From positions 1-64,000 of the IMG/VR virus record IMGVR_UViG_3300032093_000049: a stretch of 64,000 nt of DNA. One strand, written 5' to 3'. This stretch comes from a virus. The stretch's first letter is position 1. Each line of letters opens with the position of its first letter. This document shows, piece after piece, positions 50,293 through 58,706 of the stretch. The notes below the pieces were generated by a model. It was not told the origin of the DNA. It ran no database searches and was given only the letters and a program-made list of their open reading frames with translations. The translations under genes and the position numbers were made by a program.

Positions 50293-53022
50293 TTATTCTT
50301 TATCATATTTATTTTTGTTCTCCCTAGCAATCTGCAATTGTTTATCAGCTATTTCTTTCTGAGCTTGTATCTTTTCTCTTTCAATTTGATTCTTCTCTGA
50401 AGAAAGCATATTTCTATTTGTTTCCTTTTGTCTTTCTAAACTTGTCTGTTCTTGATACTGTTCAGTTTGTCTGATTTCTTTCATAGCATCACTATAGTCA
50501 GACATCAAGTTTTGATTAAGGTCAACCATTGATCCCATACCAGCAGATCTAATTTCTGCAACAAGAATATCACGTTGTCTATTCTTCTCAGCCTCCATTG
50601 CTTCATGGTCTCTTCTAAGTTGTTCTTCTTGAGCTTTAGCCTGAAGCATCTGTTCTTGCATTTGCTGTTGCTGTTGCATTTCTTGCTGCTTCATCTGAGT
50701 AGACTTATCTTCTGCCGTTTTAAGTACTGTATTAAGCTCTGCAATAGAATCAGACTGTACTACTCTACCTAAGTCATATATAGAAGCACCGGTAGTGTTA
50801 TTCTGTAGAGCCATTGCTTTTAACTGTTCTAGTATAGCCCTATGATTTGCAGTAGTAGTACAGAATATATTAAGATCTCTAAGAAGTAAATCAGTACCGT
50901 TGATTTCAAAGTTTACTTTTTCATCTGCTCCAGTAATATATGACAATCTTACTGAAGGTTTATTAGAGTGGTAGTACTGAGCTAAGTCTGTACGCATTTG
51001 ATGCACCCTTGGCATTAGATAATCACAGTGCTGGATAAAGTACATCTCTGTTTGTGCATAAGATGCATTTACTGCTTGTTCTACACCGGTAGCAGTTTGC
51101 TGTGATAACTGTTGACCCATCCTTTGGGGGTTAACACCAATTACTTCATATGCTTGTTGCTTAAAGTAATTAGCTAGGTTAACCCTGGAAAGCAAACGGT
51201 TTGTTTGTTCTAGGTCAAGTTTTTGGAAGTGCTGGAAATTTAATGCATTCTCTGTATTTGTAATAGAAGTGTCCAGTGGTAACATCTGGAAGTTCTTCAT
51301 TGCCACATAAGCTTTTGCTAAGTTATTCTTACCCCAGTCTTCATTCATGGAGTGTCTAGGAAGTGCATTCTGATCTAAAAGAATAACTGTACCTAGTTCA
51401 TCAACAAGGATATCTGCAATCTGGTTATTAACAATATTATATCCAATCTGGTATGGCTTCATTAAGTCAATAAGAGCAGTAGACTTAGTGTTCCTATCTG
51501 AGAATACAGAACCTTCTACTGGTAGTTTACATCCATATAGAGTTGCATCACCCTTAAACTGAAACTTAATAGGACCTATTTTGTTTTTATCTACACCTAT
51601 GTAAATTGGAGTAAATCCACCTGGGTTATTCATACCCCAGAATGATGGAATGTTTGGTCCAATCTTTACACCACCCCATACCTCATTGATCCAAATCCAA
51701 TCTATATGTTCACCATACACCAGATTATCTTTAGTTCTGTTCTTAAAGAGTCTAGTATCATAGATAGGTTTGTCTGTAACTTTATAATCTTCTGTTACAA
51801 TCTCAGTAACAACTTCACCATTGTCTGCTACTTTAGTAAGATGTCCTACTTTACGCTGTGACTTCCAGTAGCATGTTGTTACTCTTAGTAAGTATGCAGT
51901 ACCTGCAGTATCATAATCTTCACCTTCAGAAAGAATTTGTGTTACTACATCACCTCCCTGTAGTACAGATCCTGCCATCATAGATGTGTATTGACGGTAT
52001 GCAAGTGAAGGCATGTTTACGTTCCACTCATGAGTTCTTGTAGCATCATAATAAGAACCATCATTTTGGAGACCACCAATATTATAACCCGCAGATCTAA
52101 TAGGATATATTGCTTCTAGTGCTTCTAATTGATCTTCAGTCATTAAGTATCCATACCTGTCAATTACATCAGCAACAGTATACATATCTGTTTTCCCTAC
52201 CCAGTTAGCTTGAGATATATATCTTGCATCTGGTGACTTATGATAGAATGTAAGAACAGGATTCCATAGTTCTACTTCATAGTCATCTTCCATCATACGG
52301 AAATGCCAGAACTCTCTATCTGTAATAAGCATGTCACGGAAACCTCTTTCTTCAAGCTCATCCATCTTGAATCTTTCTACATCAATCTTATGTTGATGTG
52401 AAGCCCACTGTTCTACCATAGATTTGTAGTCTTTCTTAAAGAACTGTTCTATCTCTGGTAATGACTTTAGATTCTGTGGGTTTAATTGTTGTTGTGCTTC
52501 TTCTGATTGTGGATCTAGACCTTGCTCCATTAATGCGGCAACAATTTTCATTTGAGCATCTGCCATTAATACTTCTTCTACAGCAGCTCTTTTTTGTTCC
52601 AACATCTCATTATATGAGAACTCATCTATTGCACGGTAAGTAAGTTTAGTGGATCTCTTTGCAAACTCTGCTACTAAAACATTAATAACATTAGGGATAA
52701 TAGGGTAGAACTTTAATTCTAGTGCAGTAGCATCTTCTTTTGTAAGAGTTTCAATAATATCTACATACTCATTGTCTTCCTCTACAATGTAGTCTGTTCT
52801 GTCTATAATACCCTTTGCAAGCTTGTAGTTCTTCATTAACCTACGTGCATTCCTGCGTAGTTGCTTAAGTCCATTCCACTCTAGCCAGTCTAAGTTCCAT
52901 GCTGCCCACTCTTCATCTTTATCTTTTTTTGGTATAAACTGAAGTGGCTGAGTAATACTACCCATCCTATTGTGTTGAACTTTTGCTCCCTTCTTGAGCT
53001 GTAAGGCGTTATATACCTGCAT
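50293..53022 (-). CDS. Portal protein, 909 residues
   Basis: Located directly after the large terminase, this large helical protein fits a crAss-like portal in size, position and N-terminal pattern (RNARRLMKNYKLAKGIIDRT; FYPIIPNVINVLVAEFAKRS). The long middle is mixed alpha/beta. The C-terminal 150 residues are a Gln/Glu-rich coiled coil (EMQQQQQMQEQMLQ) ending in basic residues, consistent with the barrel and crown of a portal. The dodecameric ring would be the DNA entry and exit gate. The start is 5 bases after the terminase stop. Confidence 0.85.
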   Translation of the reverse strand: MQVYNALQLKKGAKVQHNRMGSITQPLQFIPKKDKDEEWAAWNLDWLEWNGLKQLRRNARRLMKNYKLAKGIIDRTDYIVEEDNEYVDIIETLTKEDATALELKFYPIIPNVINVLVAEFAKRSTKLTYRAIDEFSYNEMLEQKRAAVEEVLMADAQMKIVAALMEQGLDPQSEEAQQQLNPQNLKSLPEIEQFFKKDYKSMVEQWASHQHKIDVERFKMDELEERGFRDMLITDREFWHFRMMEDDYEVELWNPVLTFYHKSPDARYISQANWVGKTDMYTVADVIDRYGYLMTEDQLEALEAIYPIRSAGYNIGGLQNDGSYYDATRTHEWNVNMPSLAYRQYTSMMAGSVLQGGDVVTQILSEGEDYDTAGTAYLLRVTTCYWKSQRKVGHLTKVADNGEVVTEIVTEDYKVTDKPIYDTRLFKNRTKDNLVYGEHIDWIWINEVWGGVKIGPNIPSFWGMNNPGGFTPIYIGVDKNKIGPIKFQFKGDATLYGCKLPVEGSVFSDRNTKSTALIDLMKPYQIGYNIVNNQIADILVDELGTVILLDQNALPRHSMNEDWGKNNLAKAYVAMKNFQMLPLDTSITNTENALNFQHFQKLDLEQTNRLLSRVNLANYFKQQAYEVIGVNPQRMGQQLSQQTATGVEQAVNASYAQTEMYFIQHCDYLMPRVHQMRTDLAQYYHSNKPSVRLSYITGADEKVNFEINGTDLLLRDLNIFCTTTANHRAILEQLKAMALQNNTTGASIYDLGRVVQSDSIAELNTVLKTAEDKSTQMKQQEMQQQQQMQEQMLQAKAQEEQLRRDHEAMEAEKNRQRDILVAEIRSAGMGSMVDLNQNLMSDYSDAMKEIRQTEQYQEQTSLERQKETNRNMLSSEKNQIEREKIQAQKEIADKQLQIARENKNKYDKE

Positions 53023-53027
53023 AGCTT

Positions 53028-55232
53028 TTATTTAAAATGTTTAAACGGTGAACGTTTATATTGTTGTCCATTAGCAAGTTTACCCTTTCCCATATGCCGG
53101 AAAGGGCTATTAGATAATTTAAACAAATTATCTGACTTTTGCAACTTTTTAGCTGCATCATCCATTATAGTTCTTTTTATATAACCTCTATTAGATTCTT
53201 GAATTTTCATAAATGCAACTAGTGCACAGAAAGAAACTAACCGGTCAACGTTGAGTCCTTCCACATACTCCTTCATTTCTTTGATGAGCATTGGATCTTT
53301 TATTCTCTCTATTCCATATATAGTTTTTAGTATGGAGCCATCCTCTGTTGTTATTACATCAAGTTCCTCCCGGATGTATTCTATAGCATAACTAATTAGA
53401 TGTGACCTAAAGAGTGTACCAGTGTTCTTCCACCCATATTCTTGGAATACATTAGCATTAGCCTGAAGATCTTTAAGAAACATTATCTGAGTTCTTGGTA
53501 CTAGATACTTTTGTTTCTTACGGGATATCATGTACTGAATAAAAAGAGATATGTTATTTTCTATTACAGTCCAGGCATTATACCATTCTATAATAAGTTC
53601 TAATCTCTCATGTGTTTTCTTTATATCATCAAACCTGCCACACCATGCTGCTACCATTTGACTTTGTTCTATAAAGTTCTCTGTTTCAACACCATTAACT
53701 TTAGTTACTTCAACCGGTGCTTTCATTACATATATAGAACACAGTGATTCTGAGGTAGTTGTCTTACCTTCAGATACGGGGTCAATAGATGCATAATACA
53801 TTCCAAAGGTTGGATCCTTTACCGGTCTTTCCCATACTACAAGAGTTCCTGTTTTATCTTCAGTCTTTTTAGATATTGGGAATTCAGATATAGGAAGTTT
53901 GTTTGTTGCTTTTACTGCAGGTTTACCATTATCATCAGCATAGATATCTAAGAACTCATATGCATATTCTTTGTCTTCAATTCTCCTTTGTTGAGCACCA
54001 AGAAGATGTGGTGGAAATATAGATGCTTTTCTATATGCAAATGCTTCTTCAATGTTTCTAGGTCTCTGTGATACTTCAAGCTGGTAATCTTCTGGAGTCA
54101 TTTCCCTCTTACACTTATCAAAGTACTCATCAAGAGCTTTGAGTGCTTCTTCTACTTGGGAGTTACCATAATTATCTATAAAAGGAGGCATTGACCACTG
54201 CTCAGGAATAAATAGTCCTGTTCTTCCTATAGTACCTTCTGAATCTATTAGATTAGTATCTACTGCATATATCTGATTAACCTCTGGTTTAAGAACCATA
54301 TTCTTTAGTGGAACACACTGATCCAAGTCACCCACAGATCCTGCTGCTATAAACATACCTGTGGTAATCATACCTGATTTAAGTGCAGGTTTAATATATC
54401 CATATGTTTGATCCATCTTAGGTGCAATACCTGCTTCTTCATGAAAGAAGTACTTTACTGGTCCACCGACACCATTAGTAGGATCCTTTTCAAAAGACAT
54501 ACCTTGTATTACACCTTTGAGACCTACTTCTGTTTTACGGTTACCTTTTCTTACTTCAATCTTCTGCTGCCACATCATTACTTTGTCTGGTGACATTGGA
54601 CGGTACCATGCAGTATGTTCATTTAAGAATGCGGCATATTCATTTAAAAATTTCCAAGAACCTTTCTCATTGATATAATCTTTGAGTGATGCACCCATCT
54701 TAAGAGTAACCCCTTCTTCAAACCATATCTGGTTGATGAATTTACCCATGTGAAAATATGATGATGCTATCTGACGTTTCTTAAGAATAGCAGCATGCAT
54801 ATAGTATAGTTCTGCTAAACATTCATATAGGGCCATATGATACTGTGCATCCCTGATTTTGGCAAAACCAAATGCTTGTATCTCTTTATCAAAGATTGGT
54901 AAGAAGTTTAACCACATATAGTAGTCTCTGGTAAGATACCATATTTCCTTACCTGACTTAACTAATATACCTTGTCTGCATTTCTTCTTTTGATCATCCC
55001 AGTAAGCTATAAAATCTTTGGACTTAAAGGGTGCAGTACAGTAAACCTTTTCCTTAGCAAATATTTGAGCTTGCTCATTAAATACTTTGGATGTATCTGA
55101 GTTAAAGTTATATTGACCTGGTTCTTTAAAAATAGAAAACACAAAAGTTCTAAAGTCTTCTTTAGAATCAAAACTTGTAGTAGTCCAAGTACCGTTATCC
55201 CAGGTTGGTATGTCTATCCAAATATTATCCAT
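53028..55232 (-). CDS. Terminase large subunit, 734 residues
   Basis: The layout is that of a packaging ATPase-nuclease. Residues about 151-165 (KKRQIASSYFHMGKF) stand at the Walker A position but lack the canonical GKS/T. FFHEEAG (about 262-268) is the Walker B and catalytic glutamate region. YYASIDPVSEG is the first aspartate motif of the RNase H-like nuclease, and a conserved GLNVDRLVSFCALV follows near the C-terminus. The poly-basic end (QQYKRSPFKHFK) could touch DNA. Genes for nuclease and portal flank it as in crAss-like phages. It shares a TAATG junction with the preceding 171-residue gene. Confidence 0.88.
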   Translation of the reverse strand: MDNIWIDIPTWDNGTWTTTSFDSKEDFRTFVFSIFKEPGQYNFNSDTSKVFNEQAQIFAKEKVYCTAPFKSKDFIAYWDDQKKKCRQGILVKSGKEIWYLTRDYYMWLNFLPIFDKEIQAFGFAKIRDAQYHMALYECLAELYYMHAAILKKRQIASSYFHMGKFINQIWFEEGVTLKMGASLKDYINEKGSWKFLNEYAAFLNEHTAWYRPMSPDKVMMWQQKIEVRKGNRKTEVGLKGVIQGMSFEKDPTNGVGGPVKYFFHEEAGIAPKMDQTYGYIKPALKSGMITTGMFIAAGSVGDLDQCVPLKNMVLKPEVNQIYAVDTNLIDSEGTIGRTGLFIPEQWSMPPFIDNYGNSQVEEALKALDEYFDKCKREMTPEDYQLEVSQRPRNIEEAFAYRKASIFPPHLLGAQQRRIEDKEYAYEFLDIYADDNGKPAVKATNKLPISEFPISKKTEDKTGTLVVWERPVKDPTFGMYYASIDPVSEGKTTTSESLCSIYVMKAPVEVTKVNGVETENFIEQSQMVAAWCGRFDDIKKTHERLELIIEWYNAWTVIENNISLFIQYMISRKKQKYLVPRTQIMFLKDLQANANVFQEYGWKNTGTLFRSHLISYAIEYIREELDVITTEDGSILKTIYGIERIKDPMLIKEMKEYVEGLNVDRLVSFCALVAFMKIQESNRGYIKRTIMDDAAKKLQKSDNLFKLSNSPFRHMGKGKLANGQQYKRSPFKHFK

Positions 55233-55747
55233 TACATATCATATGCAAGACCCTGACCACCTCTTACTCTACTTTGTTGTTCTTCCTGTAGATCTTTATA
55301 CACACCCTTGAAGGATTGTCTAATACTGTCAAAGTCTTTAGCAATTGCTCTAATCTGTGCTATATTACCATCTTTACCATCAGTGATTTGTGTGGTAGCA
55401 AGATATCTTGAGATTCTGTCTAGTGCTTTCTGCATGCCCTCATACGCGCGTGAGGTAGGTGTTTCATACATTCTCTCACAGAACTTAAGTGCTGTTGATA
55501 TATCATCATCTTCAGTAGAGAACTCTGCTTCTATTTCATCTAGTATAAGCTCCTCTTTGTCCATGTGCGGCACATTGAAAAAAGGATTCATATCTGGATT
55601 CGGACAAGTCATGTAGAAAAGGTACTGATATATTTTCAAATAATCATCAGGATAATTATCCATTATATCTTTTAGTGATTTTAGTGTATAACAGTGTTCT
55701 GTAGGAATCACTTTACCGTTTTGAACATCAAATAGTCTTGCTATCAT
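55232..55747 (-). CDS. Small terminase candidate, 171 residues
   Basis: The N-terminal half is beta/helical (CYTLKSLKDIMDNYPDDYLK) and acidic. The C-terminal half is helical (TSRAYEGMQKALDRISRYLA, then IRAIAKDFDSIRQSF) with a final RVRGGQGLAYDM. It directly precedes TerL with overlapping stop and start, the usual place of a small terminase. I recognise no DNA-binding domain, so this is context inference only. Confidence 0.55.
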   Translation of the reverse strand: MIARLFDVQNGKVIPTEHCYTLKSLKDIMDNYPDDYLKIYQYLFYMTCPNPDMNPFFNVPHMDKEELILDEIEAEFSTEDDDISTALKFCERMYETPTSRAYEGMQKALDRISRYLATTQITDGKDGNIAQIRAIAKDFDSIRQSFKGVYKDLQEEQQSRVRGGQGLAYDM

Positions 55748-56577
55748 TTCTTAGTTATTTTGTCTCGGTTATCATGTAACCAGTTAATTATTGATATAAC
55801 TTCATCTTTAAGATAAGGTACTTTAAGAGGTATAACTTCTTTTACAATAGGATCTCCTTCAATAGAGTACTTTGTAATAGGATAGCCATACTCATCTTTA
55901 CCTTCTTCTTCAAAGACTATGTGGTGTATGTATATATCTCCTGGTTTTAATTTAGGATTGTGCTTTAGTATAATATACATATAAATACTAAGCTGTAGAG
56001 AATAATGATTAAAGTTACAGTCATCTAAGTTATTTACCGGGTGTAACATCTTCTTAGATATACCTTCCCAGTCTTTGAAAGATTCTGTCTTTATCTCTTT
56101 GTTTGTTTTGTAATCTATGATATGTACTCTACCATTAACTACTTCAACTAAATCAGATTGACCGCATATACCTGCAGACTTAAGATATACCATATGTTCA
56201 GGATATATACCATCGGTAAGTCTTTGTGGGGGTGCAGTCTTAACATTATTCTCTTGTATAGGTGTATACACAGGAATTGGTATACCTTCCTTTTCTATTG
56301 ACGATAAAGAACAAATATCAGATTCTCTTTGGTTATGATAAAAGGTACCCAGTGCAATAGCTCTGTCTGATTCAGCTTGCCATAACTCAAGTATCTTATC
56401 TGGTGGTACACCATACCACTTAGATCTTTTAGACTTTGTTATTTTAGCCGCAATACCTTTTGCATCAAAAGGTTCTTTTAAGCTGGAAACAAGTGATGTA
56501 ACACTTATCCAATTTATGTCTTCTGCATTATCAATGCTTTTATAGCTATGATCTGCAGCATTAAATACTATACTCAT
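55744..56577 (-). CDS. PD-(D/E)XK (RecB/Cas4-like) nuclease, 277 residues
   Basis: Residues GTFYHNQRE (His81 region), GQSDLVEV (D142), HIIDYKT (D155, K157) and QLSIY (Q195-Y199) form the H...D...DxK...QxxxY signature of RecB/Cas4-type nucleases. A PD-(D/E)XK nuclease close to TerL is a known feature of crAss-like phages. It is translationally coupled to its neighbours by 4-base overlaps. It may trim or repair phage DNA or assist packaging. It is separate from the nuclease domain in the 2599-residue protein. Confidence 0.85.
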   Translation of the reverse strand: MSIVFNAADHSYKSIDNAEDINWISVTSLVSSLKEPFDAKGIAAKITKSKRSKWYGVPPDKILELWQAESDRAIALGTFYHNQRESDICSLSSIEKEGIPIPVYTPIQENNVKTAPPQRLTDGIYPEHMVYLKSAGICGQSDLVEVVNGRVHIIDYKTNKEIKTESFKDWEGISKKMLHPVNNLDDCNFNHYSLQLSIYMYIILKHNPKLKPGDIYIHHIVFEEEGKDEYGYPITKYSIEGDPIVKEVIPLKVPYLKDEVISIINWLHDNRDKITKK

Positions 56578-56921
56578 GCATTTTCAATTATAGAATCAGC
56601 TAGTGTAATTGATGCTTCATCATTTGACATTAGCATCTTTCTTATGTTTATAATCTCGTCTTGTGTAAACTTGCCTTCCATAGAAAGCATCTTTAGTCTT
56701 AATAGTTTGTTATCTAGTTCTAGTTTCTTTACTCTTTCTTCAAGTAATACTACCGGACTTTTATAAGTATTTTCAACAACACTTCTTTTCCACTTATCAG
56801 GATCTATTGATGTAGTTGTTGATGTTATTGTTTGATGCTTATCTACTGGGTTACCCATACTACTCCAAGTTTCTAAAAACTTTTCAGGATCCCAATTCTC
56901 TGGTGTACTGTTTGAATACAT
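56574..56921 (-). CDS. Coiled-coil protein of unknown function, 115 residues
   Basis: The N-terminal half is low-complexity (a Thr run near residue 35); the C-terminal half is a coiled coil (LLEERVKKLELDNKLLRLKM). The 4-base overlap with the nuclease gene suggests they work together. No known domain was recognised. Confidence 0.6.
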   Translation of the reverse strand: MYSNSTPENWDPEKFLETWSSMGNPVDKHQTITSTTTSIDPDKWKRSVVENTYKSPVVLLEERVKKLELDNKLLRLKMLSMEGKFTQDEIINIRKMLMSNDEASITLADSIIENA

Positions 56922-56922
56922 A

Positions 56923-57219
56923 TTAATTTAGATTATCAAGTTTCTCTTCTTCCTCCTCTGTCATTAGAGCTTTCCACTTACCTAGAGGACATTCAGTAGA
57001 TAGAGCTCTTGTCTTAAATCCAAGTGAGCAACCGCATTCATTGCAACATGGAGCAGTACCTTTTACTACACACTTATTACCTTTACTGGGACATGCATCA
57101 CAAACTTCTAGTCTTACTCTGGATACTGCTTCTACATACTCATCTCTGAGTAAAGCATTAGTTATTCCCTCCAGAATCTGTTTTCGGTTCTTCCAAATGT
57201 CCTTCAGTTTGTTTGCCAT
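56923..57219 (-). CDS. Cys-rich zinc-binding candidate, 98 residues
   Basis: Cysteines at 40, 43, 50, 58, 59, 62, 64 and 77 (EVCDACPSKGNKC, APCCNECGCS, STECPLGKW) form a probable two-site zinc module after a helical, basic N-terminus. The C-terminus is acidic (TEEEEEKLDN). Such Cys modules occur, from memory, near replication and packaging genes of Bacteroidota phages. Start overlaps the preceding gene by 62 bases; a later start is possible but MANKLKDIWKNRKQ is a natural N-terminus. Confidence 0.7.
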   Translation of the reverse strand: MANKLKDIWKNRKQILEGITNALLRDEYVEAVSRVRLEVCDACPSKGNKCVVKGTAPCCNECGCSLGFKTRALSTECPLGKWKALMTEEEEEKLDNLN

Positions 57220-57574
57220 ATCTTAAGTCTTTAAATTTTTTCTTAACCTCCATAAACTCTTTTATTTTTTCATTGATTGCGTAGAGTTTATCTAAACGTG
57301 CTTCAATAAGTTTTCTATTATGATAATTTGAAAATGTTGCATCTCCCATTCCAGATCTCATGGACTCATATTTCTTTATAGTCTTTGCTACACCTGTGTT
57401 GCGTATTAAAAAATGCCCAAGTCCAGGATTACTAAATTTGAGATCTTCAAGATTTGATAACTTCTTTCTTAGCGTCTTATAGTAGAATGTAATCACGTCA
57501 TCTACCATACTTTGAGGAACATCAAGTTCTTCTGCTACTTGCTTAATTATTTCCTTGGGTTTCTTGGGTATCAT
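57158..57574 (-). CDS. HU/IHF-like DNA-binding protein, 138 residues
   Basis: Residues about 8-50 (IIKQVAEELDVPQSMVDDVI; KLSNLEDLKFSNPGLGHFLI) match the N-terminal helices and the L-x-G-x-G-x-F strand of HU/IHF proteins. A basic arm and helical extension follow. A second HU/IHF-like gene lies at 35382. Two such genes near structural genes recall the IHF subunits of crAss-like phages. DNA bending during packaging or late transcription is inferred. Confidence 0.68.
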   Translation of the reverse strand: MIPKKPKEIIKQVAEELDVPQSMVDDVITFYYKTLRKKLSNLEDLKFSNPGLGHFLIRNTGVAKTIKKYESMRSGMGDATFSNYHNRKLIEARLDKLYAINEKIKEFMEVKKKFKDLRYGKQTEGHLEEPKTDSGGNN

Positions 57575-57932
57575 ATCCTAAGAATTTAAAATCAAGAAGT
57601 AAAGTTCCCTCAGTTTGTATTTTTAAATCTGGGTTGAGACTAATAAGTTTTTTATTCTTCTTGTCTTTAAGAACTAACTTATTTTTCTCAGCTTTATTAA
57701 TACAGTTTCTTACTGTTTGTGGAGATTTAAAAATCCAAGATTCTTCTGAAGATGCATCATAACAAAAATCATTCAACCCAATAGGTTGATTAAAGCTAAG
57801 TAATGTTAGACAGTTTAAGTCAGATTCACTCACTGCTATACGATTAATATAACAGTGAGTTAGTATCTGAAACTTTACAGCATCCCATTTACTCATTTTT
57901 ACACGTTTCTCTACTTGAGTAACAAGTGCCAT
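57543..57932 (-). CDS. Winged helix-turn-helix-like regulator candidate, 129 residues
   Basis: After KMSKWDAVKFQILTHCYINR, the segment FKSPQTVRNCINKAEKNKLV has the shape of a recognition helix plus wing of a winged-helix domain. It lies second in the operon behind the promoter at 58277 and overlaps the HU/IHF-like gene. It might regulate late transcription. No specific family was identified. Confidence 0.55.
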   Translation of the reverse strand: MALVTQVEKRVKMSKWDAVKFQILTHCYINRIAVSESDLNCLTLLSFNQPIGLNDFCYDASSEESWIFKSPQTVRNCINKAEKNKLVLKDKKNKKLISLNPDLKIQTEGTLLLDFKFLGYDTQETQGNN

Positions 57933-57934
57933 GA

Positions 57935-58246
57935 TTATGATTTCTTAAGTTTTCTTTTACTTGAATCTTCAGTTTGTTGCATTACAGTTCTAAACTCTTC
58001 ACCAGTATTTTGATCTGGTTCATCATTTTCCTCTTCTTCAGGACCTGGTCCCTGCATCATCATTGCAAACTGCATTTGAATACTTGTTCTTTTGAATCTT
58101 ACTTCATCTAGTTTCATAAGCATTTCTTCATACTTAAACTGTGCTTCTAGATAAGGTAGTGAGTCTGTGTAGAACTTAAGCATTTCCTCTTTTCTAGTTG
58201 CTAGTTCTTCTGGACTAAGATCCATTTCTTGTTGTTGGTTTTGCAT
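57935..58246 (-). CDS. Small acidic protein, about 103 residues
   Basis: The frame is open to 58345, but that part crosses a terminator and the promoter region, so the real start is ATG at 58246 (MQNQQQEMDLSP) or 58225 (MDLSPEEL). The latter has AAAACCAACAACAAGAAATGG upstream, resembling the leader of the structural genes. The protein is helical, with a Met-rich, acidic middle (MQFAMMMQGPGPEEEENDEP) and a basic C-terminus. Function unknown. Confidence 0.65.
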   Translation of the reverse strand: MQNQQQEMDLSPEELATRKEEMLKFYTDSLPYLEAQFKYEEMLMKLDEVRFKRTSIQMQFAMMMQGPGPEEEENDEPDQNTGEEFRTVMQQTEDSSKRKLKKS

Positions 58247-58269
58247 ACTACTGTATTTTAAGTTTATAA

Positions 58270-58277
58270 CAAATATA
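58270..58277 (-). promoter_or_regulatory. Candidate promoter -7 box (TATATTTG)
   Basis: On the minus strand TATATTTG matches TAnnTTTG of Bacteroidota promoters, and lies downstream of the strong terminator of the lysis operon. TTTC about 18 bases upstream is a weak -33 element. The start at 58246 would then have a leader of about 17 bases. Confidence 0.6.
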
Positions 58278-58283
58278 CAAATA

Positions 58284-58295
58284 AAGTTTAAACTT
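58284..58295. promoter_or_regulatory. 12-base perfect palindrome beside the promoter
   Basis: AAGTTTAAACTT is a perfect palindrome placed between the weak -33 element and the -7 box. It could be a repressor or activator operator. Similar AAGTTT/AAACTT units occur in other AT-rich gaps, so chance in AT-rich DNA is an alternative. Confidence 0.4.
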
Positions 58296-58308
58296 GAAAT
58301 ATTTAGAA

Positions 58309-58339
58309 ACAAAAAACCCAGGTACAGTATACCTGGGTT
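58309..58339 (-). terminator. Strong terminator ending the lysis operon
   Basis: A perfect 10-bp stem (AACCCAGGTA / TACCTGGGTT) with a 5-base loop is followed by TTTTTTGTTTC on the minus strand. It ends the unit that includes the endolysin and the 52- and 61-residue genes. Confidence 0.92.
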
Positions 58340-58357
58340 GATCAAGCTGTTTTTAAA

Positions 58358-58543
58358 TTATAGACATCCTTTGTAAGTACACTTACCAGGATTAGCTATC
58401 CTTCTTTTTTTAGGTAACTTTTTTCTTTTTGGTCTTCCTGGCCATTCCATCATAGATGTATCTGCCTGAGATGACTGCATAAAATCTTCAGTATTTACCA
58501 TAGCTCCTTGAGCATACTTTTGCAAACCTTTAAAATTCTTCAT
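58358..58543 (-). CDS. Small basic protein, 61 residues
   Basis: Begins MKNFKGLQKYAQGAMVNTED and continues EWPGRPKRKKLPKKRR, ending with a Cys pair (GKCTYKGCL). KYAQG recalls the AQxG motif of the structural genes. It is last in the lysis transcription unit before the terminator. Function unknown; DNA- or membrane-binding are both possible for a basic protein of this size. Confidence 0.6.
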   Translation of the reverse strand: MKNFKGLQKYAQGAMVNTEDFMQSSQADTSMMEWPGRPKRKKLPKKRRIANPGKCTYKGCL

Positions 58544-58545
58544 GA

Positions 58546-58704
58546 TTATCTGTTTTTAATGCTAAAGTTTAATAGAGTCAACATATAGAACTCTCTAGAT
58601 ACATCTATATCAATAGATACAAAATCAATCCTTCCAATTCTAATTCTTATTTGGAACTTATCCCACTGCTTATTCTTTACTTTCCAGTTATTTCTAAGTT
58701 TCAT
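58546..58704 (-). CDS. Small protein, 52 residues
   Basis: A short gene read directly: ATG at 58704, stop at 58546, starting MKLRNNWKVKNKQWDKFQIR. The N-terminal half is basic and the C-terminal half hydrophobic (REFYMLTLLNF). It starts 2 bases after the endolysin stop and ends 2 bases before the 61-residue gene, the spacing expected of a real gene. Function unknown. Confidence 0.72.
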   Translation of the reverse strand: MKLRNNWKVKNKQWDKFQIRIRIGRIDFVSIDIDVSREFYMLTLLNFSIKNR

Positions 58705-58706
58705 AA

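Noticed and set aside
57935-58345. 136-residue version of the small acidic protein
   Set aside because: The extra N-terminus would be encoded by a strong terminator, a palindrome and a promoter-like box, and it is hydrophobic unlike the rest. A start at 58246 or 58225 is better.
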